Positions 9,859 to 18,594 of a stretch of 42,250 bases of DNA are shown piece after piece. Source of the stretch: Prosthecobacter debontii (GTDB lineage Bacteria > Verrucomicrobiota > Verrucomicrobiia > Verrucomicrobiales > Akkermansiaceae); NCBI GenBank assembly GCA_945869855.1, contig CAMBQC010000005.1, positions 1 through 42,250 of the forward strand, given 5' to 3'. A program made the translations under genes and the position numbers. Under the pieces are notes generated by a model. It searched no databases. It was not told the origin of the DNA and saw only the letters and a program-made list of their open reading frames with translations. Position 1 is the first letter of the stretch. Each line of letters opens with the position of its first letter.

Positions 9859-10170
9859 TCAAACAGGCCTGAAAAGCACGAACGGAGAAACCACCAGCGC
9901 CTCAAACTCCATGCCGCCCTTCTCCCACTGCGCCACATGAAGATCGCCGATCTTCACAAGATCCCCGCACCGCAGCCAAGCCTCCACGCGATCCTTGCGG
10001 TTCTCCGTAAACGCCCGCCCCACCTCCGCGAGCGGCAGTGATAGATCAACAAAATACAAAACCCCACTGATGAAATGCGGCCTCAAGTATCCCCACCCGA
10101 CCGTGCCGGTGTATTTCTCCAGCTTTTCCTCCACGCTGGACGTGTCCTCGCCGAGGATGGCGTATTTCAT
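9859..10170 (-). CDS. DUF2288-like protein
   Basis: 'LEKYTGTVGWGYLRPHFISGVLYFVDLSLPLAEVGRAFTENRKDRVEAWLRCGDLVKIGDLHVAQWE...FEALVVSPFVLFRP' resembles DUF2288. Start 10170 (MKYAILGED) or 10203. Confidence 0.7.
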   Translation of the reverse strand: MKYAILGEDTSSVEEKLEKYTGTVGWGYLRPHFISGVLYFVDLSLPLAEVGRAFTENRKDRVEAWLRCGDLVKIGDLHVAQWEKGGMEFEALVVSPFVLFRPV

Positions 10171-10331
10171 TGGCTCGGGGTTGTTCGCGTTGTGTGAAAC
10201 CATCTCTCAATTTATCACACAGACAGTGCTGCGCAAGGAAGGGCTGCCTTAGGCAGCCCGGTAACCCGAGCCTATTACCCCTTGCAGCCCAGCGTCCGGA
10301 GGCAGCCACTCCTTGTCGGATCTCACCGCAT

Positions 10332-10403
10332 CCCAATCAAAAATCCAAAATCACCAACCTCTCCGTCGTAGCCTTACCGGCTTTAGCAAAGTAGGCAGCG
10401 AAA
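10332..10403. repeat. Composite intergenic low-complexity / repeat-like segment
   Basis: 'cccaatcaaaaatccaaaatcacc' followed by 'ctccgtcgtagccttaccggctttagcaaagtaggcagcgaaat'; both resemble recurrent intergenic sequences in environmental bacteria. Confidence 0.4.
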
Positions 10404-10527
10404 TCGGATCATCATTCATCAATCTATCTGCGAATCCCGCACCATCGAGGAAGATTGATTTCCGATTGATGATCGGCCAAGGTTTTCTGTTCGAGACAAA
10501 CGCCCTTTTATGGTGTTCATTGGGCAG

Positions 10528-12117
10528 ATGGGAAAACTGAAAGATGCGCTGAAAAACTTGGCCATGCTCGCACTGCTGGCCGGTGTAGGCGTGATGGCGT
10601 ATCTCGCCACCACGTTCACCCTTTCCGAAGCCACGGAGAAGCCTGAGCCACCCACACCAAAAAAAAAACCGGGATTTCCCGCCCAGCTTGATCCACCACT
10701 GAGAACGAAAACCTTTGAGCGCCGAAAATCTGACCGTCTAGATATGACCGCGATCAACGACGGCGCGATCCCGAACCAGCGGGTCATCGTTTTCAATGAC
10801 AAGGCCGCGCTCGAGGCATTTCTCTCGAAACTCGGCAACGGCATGAATCTGTTAGGGCGGCTCGACAAACTCAACGCGCTCCACGTCGGTTTCGGCAACG
10901 AAGACGACCTGCTTGCCATGCTGGATGGCACGGAGGAAACGGGACTCATCTATCCTGTCAATATCCCGGAGATCGGCGCCGGGGCGCAGGCGGGAGCGGC
11001 TCCTCTCGGTAACGGGTTGCTCGATTGGCTAGGCGTGATCGACGACAACTCGCTTTGGGGAAAAGGCGTGAAGATCGCCGTCCTCGACACCGGCATCGCC
11101 GACCACATCGCGTTCAAAAACGCCATCGAGCGCATCAACCTCATTCCGCTTCCCGCCAACGCCGCCGACCTCAACGGCCACGGCACCGCCGTCGCATCGC
11201 TCATTTTCAGCTCGAACCCGCTCGCCCCCGGCATAGCGCCGGGAGCCACCCCCCTCTCCGTCCGCATCGCGGATGACAACGGCTCTTCTAACAGTTTCCT
11301 CATCGCGCAGGGCATCATCGCCGCCGTGGACGCACGGGCCAAACTGATCAACATCTCGCTTGGCGGGCACGGGCGCAGCAGCCTGGTGGAAAACGCCCTC
11401 GAATACGCCAGACAGGCCGGCGTCGTGGTTGTCGCCGCGGCGGGAAACAGTGGCACCGAAGGCGTGATGTATCCGGCCGCCAGTCCATCGGTCGTCGCCG
11501 TCGGCGCAGTGGATGCGAAAAACCAGCCCATGGCTTTCTCGACAACCGGCGATCAGGTCGCAGTGGCCGCGCCGGGCTACGCGGTGAGCGCCGCTTATCC
11601 CGGAAACCGCGCGGCCTCGGTCTCCGGCACCTCGTTTTCCTCCCCTATTGTCACCGGCGTGATCGCCGCCACGATGATGAGGGGCGGCGCGCAAAACCAA
11701 AGTGCCACCTCCGCGCTCAGCGTCGTCAACTCGAACCTCAACGACATCGGCTCCCCCGGCGGAGATCTCGCGACAGGAGCCGGCGTGCCCGACATGTGGC
11801 GCATCCTCAACGGCAACACACCCGGCATCCATGACGCCGCCGTCACCTCCATCACCACGTCCCGCGGCCAGGTCCAAGCGCTCGTTCAGAACCTAGGCAC
11901 GGAAACCCTGGTAAACGCCGCCGTATCACTCCGCATCAACGGCGTCACCACCAACGCCAACATCACCACCCTCGCCCCCGGCGACACCCGGGTCATCACC
12001 ATGCCCACCGGCGGTGCTGAAAACTTGAACATCCAGGGCACCGTGCGACTCTCCGGCAGCCAGACCGACCTGCGCCCTTCCAATGATTCGATTTCTCAAA
12101 GCAGCACCACTCCTTAG
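10528..12117 (+). CDS. S8 family serine peptidase (subtilase) with N-terminal TM segment and C-terminal CARDB-like domain
   Basis: 'VKIAVLDTGIADH' (Asp), 'DLNGHGTAVASLIFS' (His), 'SGTSFSSPIVTGVIAATMM' (Ser); N-terminal 'LAMLALLAGVGVMAYLATTF'. Track start 10510; ATG at 10528 also possible. Confidence 0.92.
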   Translation: MGKLKDALKNLAMLALLAGVGVMAYLATTFTLSEATEKPEPPTPKKKPGFPAQLDPPLRTKTFERRKSDRLDMTAINDGAIPNQRVIVFNDKAALEAFLSKLGNGMNLLGRLDKLNALHVGFGNEDDLLAMLDGTEETGLIYPVNIPEIGAGAQAGAAPLGNGLLDWLGVIDDNSLWGKGVKIAVLDTGIADHIAFKNAIERINLIPLPANAADLNGHGTAVASLIFSSNPLAPGIAPGATPLSVRIADDNGSSNSFLIAQGIIAAVDARAKLINISLGGHGRSSLVENALEYARQAGVVVVAAAGNSGTEGVMYPAASPSVVAVGAVDAKNQPMAFSTTGDQVAVAAPGYAVSAAYPGNRAASVSGTSFSSPIVTGVIAATMMRGGAQNQSATSALSVVNSNLNDIGSPGGDLATGAGVPDMWRILNGNTPGIHDAAVTSITTSRGQVQALVQNLGTETLVNAAVSLRINGVTTNANITTLAPGDTRVITMPTGGAENLNIQGTVRLSGSQTDLRPSNDSISQSSTTP

Positions 12118-12226
12118 TCTCCTATTCGCAGCCTGCTCGGCGACACCCGCCTTTCAAGAAGCACAGAACACCGCCGCGAAGCCCTTCAACCAGCTCGATC
12201 TCGTGGGCAACGCCTGCGAGGTGTAG
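12083..12226 (+). CDS. 47-aa lipoprotein-like stub overlapping the subtilase 3' end; probably truncated
   Basis: MIRFLKAAPLLSLLFAACSATPAFQEAQNTAAKPFNQLDLVGNACEV*: signal peptide plus lipobox LFAAC. Ends exactly where a truncated reverse-strand sulfatase begins. Confidence 0.5.
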   Translation: MIRFLKAAPLLSLLFAACSATPAFQEAQNTAAKPFNQLDLVGNACEV

Positions 12227-13036
12227 TCTTGCCATAGCTTTTGGTTCGGGTCGGCCGCGTTCACGCTGGTGGCGGCCCAACCGTTGTCACTAAGGTAGAT
12301 AACGAGGGTGTTTTCGCCGAGACCCCAGCGGTCGAGATTACCTAACAGCTCACCGCATGTTTCGTCAAACCACTCGCACATCGCGAAATATTTGGCGACA
12401 TCGGCGGCGCGGCCGGGACAGGTGTGTTTTTCGAGTAGGCGTTTCGGCGGATCGTGCGGGGTGTGGGGAAGGAAGGGGCATACCAGAGCAGGAAGGGGTT
12501 CTTCCGCCCCGTTGCGTGGTCGCGGAAATCGGAGATGGGTTTTAGCCCCGTGCGTCCGATGGTGAGACCCTCGTCGCCATGGCGGCCGCCGCGGGTCATG
12601 CCGTGGGTGAATCCGCCGTCCTCGAAAGAACCCTCCCACCATTTCCCAGATTGGTGCGTGAGGTAGCCATTAACGGTGAGCATTTTCACAAAGCTTGGCA
12701 GCTTATAGAAGACCGCTTGCACCGGCGCATCAAGCGCGGCGCGGTTGTTTTTGCCGTCCACATCATTTCCCCTGACTCCGTGGTTGAAGGGATATCGCCC
12801 GGTGATGATTGATGCGAGCGAGGGTCTGCAAAGCGGGGAGGCGACGTAGCCGCGCTCGAACACGACGTTGCGTTGCGCCAGCTTGTCGAGGTGGGGTGTC
12901 CTGAGTTCTTGTGACCCATAAAGCCATAGTCCGTCCAGCATTGGTCGTCGGACAGGATGATGACGATGTTGGGTTTTTCGGCCGTGGCCAGAGAAAGGCA
13001 GCAGAGCGCGGAAAAGAGACAGGCGGATATTTTCAT
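12223..13036 (-). pseudogene. Sulfatase pseudogene: two 1-nt frameshifts and missing C-terminus
   Basis: Start frame 'MKISACLFSALCCLSLATAEKPNIVIILSDDQCWTDYGFMGHK', then 'ELRTPHLDKLAQRNVVFERGYVASPLCRPSLASIITGRYPFNHGV...KNPFLLWYAP', then 'FLPHTPHDPPKRLLEKHTCPGRAADVAKYFAMCEWFDETCGELLGNLDRWGLGENTLVIYLSDNGWAATSVNAADPNQKLWQDY', spread over three reading frames. Confidence 0.88.
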
Positions 13037-13950
13037 GGTCGGGCGGATTTCCCAAGCGAACGGGCGGGAGTGAAAGGTGCTGCTATCAGCTGTTCACCCG
13101 AGGTGGGTAACTTGAGAGCCGGTTCGCCGGTGAGCAGGCCGTGCTTTACGAGAAATTTATCCGCCTCGATGAGGGTGAGGCTGCGCCATGGATCCTTGTT
13201 GAAAAAGCTGTGTGGCTGTCCTTCCGCGATGTGGAGCTCTATGCTTTTCGTGCCTTTACTTTTCCACTTCTCATGGGCGGTGTCCCAGCCATTTTTCCAT
13301 GTGTCCTCGTCGCCGAAAAAAACGACGGTGGGCGGTATGTCTGCCTTAATGTGGCTCAAGATATCAATTTCCGAATCCTTATTGTCCTCGGGAGCGAATG
13401 CGGGGTTAAACCAGATGTAAGCAACTACTTTCATATCGATGTCCTTGGGATCGGCGGGGTCGTCGAGGCCGGGGTTCATGGTGGCGAGGGCGCTGATGTG
13501 TCCGCCCACGCTTCCGCCGCCGGTGATGATGCGGGCGGGGGCGATGCCGAGTTCACCGGCGTTCTGCTTAAACCAACGGATCGCGCTCTTCGCGTCAGTG
13601 ACGCAGACGCGTTTCTTTGATACGCCTTGCGGGAGCTTCAGGCTTTCCTTCCCGAGCATCTGGTATTCCGCCGTGGCGCAGACGAGTCCCCGACTGGCGA
13701 AGTAGGCGCAGGCGACGCGGAATTGTGACAACGTACCCCCAGTCCAGCCGCCTCCATGGAAAAGGATCATGCCCGGCACTTGTGATTTCGTGGGGTCATG
13801 TTTTTTTGGAAAAAAGATCTCCATCTCGCGCTCCACGCCGGCAGAGGTTTTGTAGATGTAGGGCTTGCCGGTTGGGCCGTCGAAGCCCTTCTGTGCGAAA
13901 GCTTGAGTGGCGAGTGCGGGGACGAAGAGCGCGAGAAGATATCTTTTCAT
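13033..13950 (-). CDS. Alpha/beta hydrolase (secreted esterase-like)
   Basis: Signal peptide MKRYLLALFVPALATQAFA; 'GMILFHGGGWTGG' oxyanion motif, 'GGGSVGGHIS' nucleophile elbow, '...PHSFFN' C-terminal His. Confidence 0.88.
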   Translation of the reverse strand: MKRYLLALFVPALATQAFAQKGFDGPTGKPYIYKTSAGVEREMEIFFPKKHDPTKSQVPGMILFHGGGWTGGTLSQFRVACAYFASRGLVCATAEYQMLGKESLKLPQGVSKKRVCVTDAKSAIRWFKQNAGELGIAPARIITGGGSVGGHISALATMNPGLDDPADPKDIDMKVVAYIWFNPAFAPEDNKDSEIDILSHIKADIPPTVVFFGDEDTWKNGWDTAHEKWKSKGTKSIELHIAEGQPHSFFNKDPWRSLTLIEADKFLVKHGLLTGEPALKLPTSGEQLIAAPFTPARSLGKSARP

Positions 13951-14525
13951 ATTCTACCTAATTAATACGCGGCGATGGCGCGGGGGTATCACGGAAATTT
14001 TACGACCCGCATCTACGAAGATTCTCATTCGAAATAGCCACCCCTTACCGCACGATTTTTTCTCACCAAGCGCATCGCGGGCGGGGAGCGTTTGCATCGG
14101 TATTCGAGCTTTCCAATATGGCAATGAAAAAGACCAATGCCACGTAAACTTTCGTTTGAGAATTTGTGGGCATACGATCCGTCACCTGAAACCGCTCTGG
14201 CGGGTATAGCCAATCACTACAGGCTATTCATCGGCGGCGAATGTATCGCGCCGAAATCGAAGATAAGGTTGAGCCGTCAGAAAAAGTGGTTTTGAAATAT
14301 TTTATGATGGTTGTTAGGTTGGCGGGTTCCACCTCCACCTGACAACCCCATATCATCTGGCAGCGAGAAATACGGCATACCGGCCGAGATGCTCTGAAAG
14401 CGGTCGTAACGGAAAAATCACACAGAATTAAGATTTGAGTATTGCTTTCTAACGAGGGCGTAACATTCACGTATAACCCTAACAAACTCAGTTTTTGTAG
14501 GGCGAATAAATAAATAAACAATACC

Positions 14526-15461
14526 ATGAAAATTCAAATCCTCATCACCCTCGCTGCGACATCTGCACTGATCACATCCGCCACTGCCACCGTCACGATG
14601 GAGTGGGTCACCGTGGGCAATGCCGGGAATGCCGCAGACACTACCGGCTTCGGCGCGGTACGCTATGAATACCAAATCGGAAACTACGAAGTGACCAACG
14701 CTCAATATGCCGAGTTCCTTAATGCGAAGGCCGCCACGGATACCTATTCGCTCTACAACACGCTCTCTGCATTCGTCAATCTGGGCATCAACCGCAGTGG
14801 TTCCTCGGGGAGCTACTCCTACTCAGTGACGACAGGTATGGAAAGCCGCCCGGTGGCGCTTGTTTCTTGGTTTGATGCAGCGCGCTTCACCAACTGGCTG
14901 GCAAATGGCCAGGGCGCTGGTGACACGGAAACAGGCTCCTACACACTCAACGGTGCGATAAGCGGCATCATTCTCAAGAACGCTGGAGCAAGCATCTATA
15001 TTCCAACAGAAGATGAGTGGTATAAGGCGGCTTACTACAATAGTGCCACCTCATCCTACTCGCTCTATCCAAACGGTCAAAATACCATCACTACGGCCGA
15101 TGCGAATTTCGCGCAGGTAATAATGGCATCCACTGATGTTGGTAGCTACAGCGGAGATCCGAGTATGTATGGCACCTTCGACCAAGGCGGAAACGTAGTA
15201 GAGTGGCATGATACCGTTATTAATGGCAGCTTGCGCGGGATGCGCGGGGGTGGCTGGGCAGACAACCCGAACGACGACTATCTCGCATCCACGCCAACGC
15301 ATACCACACCCGGCTTGCCGTCAAACGAGGGCTCTGCCATCGGATTCCGTGTTGCCAGTGTCGCGGCGATTCCCGAAACAAGCACGGCACTGTTTGGGGC
15401 GTTAGGTCTTGTCTGCCTTCTACGTCGTAAGCGTTGTTTACACCACCAACCGGTGAAGTAG
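14526..15461 (+). CDS. SUMF1/FGE-fold protein with PEP-CTERM-like sorting tail
   Basis: 'VTMEWVTVGNAGNAAD..GFGAVRYEYQIGNYEVTNAQYAEFLNA', 'RPVALVSWFDAARFTNWLANG', 'IPTEDEWYKAAYY', 'GNVVEWHDT...LRGMRGGGWADN', 'GFRVAS'; C-terminus 'IPETSTALFGALGLVCLLRRKR'. Confidence 0.88.
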   Translation: MKIQILITLAATSALITSATATVTMEWVTVGNAGNAADTTGFGAVRYEYQIGNYEVTNAQYAEFLNAKAATDTYSLYNTLSAFVNLGINRSGSSGSYSYSVTTGMESRPVALVSWFDAARFTNWLANGQGAGDTETGSYTLNGAISGIILKNAGASIYIPTEDEWYKAAYYNSATSSYSLYPNGQNTITTADANFAQVIMASTDVGSYSGDPSMYGTFDQGGNVVEWHDTVINGSLRGMRGGGWADNPNDDYLASTPTHTTPGLPSNEGSAIGFRVASVAAIPETSTALFGALGLVCLLRRKRCLHHQPVK

Positions 15462-15568
15462 CGTTGGCGCCCTTCCAGTTTATGGTCCACCCAAAGTGAG
15501 AGGAATCGGGTCTATTGATAGTGGCTGCCACCTACTTATCAATCTGCTTCTGGTGCGGAGGTCGCAGC

Positions 15569-15814
15569 CTAGAAAGCAGATTGAACCGTTTGACCTCTAG
15601 AGGGAACGAGTCCAATGGCGAACTCCTCGGGCGTCTTCTTGCCGAGACTGCGATGCGACCTAACTTGATTGAACTTCATGCGCCAGGCCGCGATCACCAC
15701 CCGCGCCTCGCTCAGCATATAAAACAGCTCGCGAGCAAGGCACTCTCTGCGAAACTTGTCATGGAAGCTCTCGACGTAGCCGGCCACCACATCACTTGTC
15801 CGGAGCCACGCCAA
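15569..15814 (-). pseudogene. IS3-family transposase OrfB C-terminal remnant
   Basis: 'GYVESFHDKFRRECLARELFYMLSEARVVIAAWRMKFNQVRSHRSLGKKTPEEFA' matches the C-terminal part of the IS3-type integrase core; the upstream DDE region is not recognisable. Confidence 0.85.
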
Positions 15815-16536
15815 TGACCCGTGCGACCTTCGGCCTCACGCCTTTACTGCCAGCACGTTCCCAAAGAACCTGCGTCATGCTGAGGTTCGGAGCGAGCAGG
15901 GCGGATTCGAAAGCGGAGGTGTGCTTGTTTTCCGGACGGAGCGTGGGCTTCCCTTGGTCAATCCATCCCACGACCTCATACAACATGACGTGCGCGACCA
16001 TTTTGCGGAAAACATCCCATTCCGCGGCCGAGCAACGCTGAATATCGGAAGACGCAATCACGATGACCCGGAACATGTAAACAAGGGACTCGCCTGCTGA
16101 CAAGCCGCAGCTTTGTGGAAGGCTTGCCGGGGTAGGGAAATTCACCCTGCGTCGCGGGATCGCGGTCTTGGCGCGCACCAAGGATCAGGATTGCGGGAGG
16201 AAAGTCTGGTGCCGGGGCACGCCGTTCAGGGAGGCGTCCAGATTCAGGCGTTGGCACATGGAAACCACAGCCCGCCCGAGAAGATCCACATCACCACGCG
16301 CATCGTGACGGCGAAGACTGATTTCGCGCAGGTCGAACCGAACTTCACCTTGCAGAACGGGCCCTTCTTCTTGGAGCCTTTGCCCGTATGCGATGAGGAT
16401 GCCCCCTCGCGGTTTGTTACCATTTTGTCACCAGCCTCGTTCATGACACTGGGGTTGGAGTCAACTTAACACCCAAACAAACACGTAACCCTATGGTTAT
16501 TATTCGGTTGAGAACTACGTCACTTCTGAAAAGAAG

Positions 16537-16613
16537 TGGTTGCGGGAGTAGGATTTGAACCTACGGTCTTCAGGTTATGAGCCTGACGAGATACCTGACT
16601 TCTCCATCCCGCG
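16537..16613 (-). tRNA. Initiator tRNA-Met (CAU anticodon), CCA encoded
   Basis: Reverse complement CGCGGGATGGAGAAGTCAGGTATCTCGTCAGGCTCATAACCTGAAGACCGTAGGTTCAAATCCTACTCCCGCAACCA folds as a cloverleaf; unpaired C1:A72 and A11:U24 are initiator signatures; anticodon loop CTCATAA. Confidence 0.96.
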
Positions 16614-16724
16614 TTTGGATGCCGATAATGTAACCGGAGGGGGAAGTTAGCCCGGCGTGAGACGGATTGGCAAGTAGGAATTTGCTTACCTGCGAAATTT
16701 CCGCTTCGCTGCCTGAGCGTGACT

Positions 16725-17621
16725 ATGGATTTGACAGAAACAGCGAAGGTGATTTTCGAATGGGACGAATGGCAGTTAATCTGCGATTCGCACCTCGCCG
16801 AGGCGCAGGTCTTCACTGAAGGACCACGATTTCGCCGCGACCGTGGAGAAGAGCATCCCGTGGAGGATTTTCTTTTTCGCTACTACCCCTACCCCATCGC
16901 CCTACTCGAGCTCTGGCAACCGGAATTCGGAGTCTCGTTGCGCTTTGATGACATCGACGCCCTCCCCACCCGCTTCCTTGGCAAGCGCTACCGCACCGAT
17001 GACGGAGTGTGCGAACTCGATGTGAAATCGATTTCCGAAAAGGAGCGGCAGCGGCTTTCCTGGATTCAAAGCCTGCTTACCGCAACCCAAAGTCACATGC
17101 CGAACTTCGCGTGCCATGGTTTGCACGAGTGGGCGATGGTGTATCGAGCTGAGGAAATCCGGCACTCGTCGCTTGCTCCGCTGCGGCTGACGCAATGGGA
17201 AATCGACAAGCTCGTGGAGTCCCGACCCATTGCCTGCACGCACCATGATGCGTTCCGTTTTTTCTCGAAACAGGCTCTGCTACTGAACCGCATCCAGCCC
17301 ACTCTCGATACCCGCCACGTGAACGAGCAGCCCGGCTGCGTCCACGCGAATATGGATCTCTACAAATGGGCCGCGAAGTCGATGCCTTGGATCGGTTCGG
17401 ATCTGCTGTTGGAAACTTTCCGCCTCGCCACGCGCCTGCGTGATCTCGATATGCGCGCCAGTCCCTACGACCTATCAGCTTGGGGAGTGGTCCCCGTGAA
17501 AATCGAAACGCCCGAAGGACGGCGGAATTATGAAGCAGAGCAGCGCAAGCTCGCCGAGGAGGCGCGCGGTCTTCGCGGCAAACTCATTGCCTCCCTGGGG
17601 CGCGTCCTCGCTATAGGATAG
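16725..17621 (+). CDS. Conserved protein of the family often annotated '3-methyladenine DNA glycosylase' (unproven function)
   Basis: 'HPVEDFLFRYYPYPIALLELWQPEFGV', 'FACHGLHEWAMVYR', 'HHDAFRFFSKQALLLNRIQPTLDTRHVNEQPGCVHANMDLYKWAAK', 'LDMRASPYDLSAWGVVPVKIETPEGRRNYEAEQR'. GTG at 16719 also possible. Confidence 0.75.
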   Translation: MDLTETAKVIFEWDEWQLICDSHLAEAQVFTEGPRFRRDRGEEHPVEDFLFRYYPYPIALLELWQPEFGVSLRFDDIDALPTRFLGKRYRTDDGVCELDVKSISEKERQRLSWIQSLLTATQSHMPNFACHGLHEWAMVYRAEEIRHSSLAPLRLTQWEIDKLVESRPIACTHHDAFRFFSKQALLLNRIQPTLDTRHVNEQPGCVHANMDLYKWAAKSMPWIGSDLLLETFRLATRLRDLDMRASPYDLSAWGVVPVKIETPEGRRNYEAEQRKLAEEARGLRGKLIASLGRVLAIG

Positions 17622-17677
17622 TCGGGACAGAATATCCCAACGACGGACTGAGACTGCGACTCCCAGCCACGCATGAA

Positions 17678-18532
17678 TCATACGCCCTGCCAGCCGAGTT
17701 TCTGCCTCAGCGCCTCATAAAACGATGTATCCTCCAGACGAAGTAGGTGGAAGGAACGGTCGGATTTCTTGACCGTCACGCGGTCGCCGGGATCGATGCG
17801 AGTGGTGTCACGGCCATCGACATTGAACAGTAAGGGACCATCATCCGCCTGTTCCGGCGAGATTTCGATTTCCACATCATCGGAAAGCACCAGCGAGCGC
17901 TGGCTTAGGCTGTGCGGGCAAATCGGAGTGATCACCATTACGGACGCCTGCGGGGCGATGAGAGGGCCGCCTGCGGAAAGCGAATAGGCTGTCGATCCGG
18001 TAGGTGTGGCGACGATCAGGCCGTCGGCGCGGTAACGGTTGAGCCACTCGCCGTTGACCATGGCCTTGAGCGTGACTAGGCGTCCGGTTTCGCCACGCGC
18101 CATGGTGACCTCGTTGAGTGCGTGGTAAACGAGGGTCGATCCGTCGGCACGGATCACGGTGACCTCCAGCAACATGCGGGGGCTGGTCGTGAAGCGCCGC
18201 TCTGCCACGGCATCCGCAAAACGCCCGATGTCTGCATCGGTGCAGGTGGTCAGGAAACCGAGTGTGCCGATGTTGATCCCAGCCACGGGCTTATTGAATT
18301 TTCCGAAACGAGAAACCGCGTGCATCATCGTGCCATCGCCGCCGAGCACCGTCGCGATATCCACATGGTCGGCGAACTCACCCGCTAGAATCCCACCCTG
18401 CTGCCCCGCCATCGCGGCCGTGTCCCGCTCAATGATGCAGAGGCAGCCGCGCGCCTCCAACGCCGCCCGCAAAGCCAGCATCGTTTTCAGTCCTCCGGCC
18501 TTCTGCGGGTTGAGCAATATCCCTACTTTCAT
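17678..18532 (-). CDS. nadK: NAD kinase
   Basis: 'ATVLGGDGTMMHAVSRFGKFNKPVAGINIGTLGFLT', 'LNEVTMARGETGRLVTLKAMVNGEWLNRYRADGLIVATPTGSTAYSLSAGGPLIAPQASVMVITPICPHSLSQRSLVL'. Confidence 0.95.
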   Translation of the reverse strand: MKVGILLNPQKAGGLKTMLALRAALEARGCLCIIERDTAAMAGQQGGILAGEFADHVDIATVLGGDGTMMHAVSRFGKFNKPVAGINIGTLGFLTTCTDADIGRFADAVAERRFTTSPRMLLEVTVIRADGSTLVYHALNEVTMARGETGRLVTLKAMVNGEWLNRYRADGLIVATPTGSTAYSLSAGGPLIAPQASVMVITPICPHSLSQRSLVLSDDVEIEISPEQADDGPLLFNVDGRDTTRIDPGDRVTVKKSDRSFHLLRLEDTSFYEALRQKLGWQGV

Positions 18533-18594
18533 TCCACAGCAACCTGTCGGTGAATTTCACCGATGACAAGAAACTAAAGGTAGGAGTCCAGAAA

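Noticed and set aside
14526-15461. Calling this gene the formylglycine-generating enzyme for the neighbouring sulfatases
   Set aside because: No catalytic cysteines in the SUMF1-like domain; only fold-level resemblance.
15792-16181. 129-aa minus-strand ORF upstream of the IS3 fragment
   Set aside because: No recognisable transposase or other motif; probably decayed sequence, so not called as a CDS.
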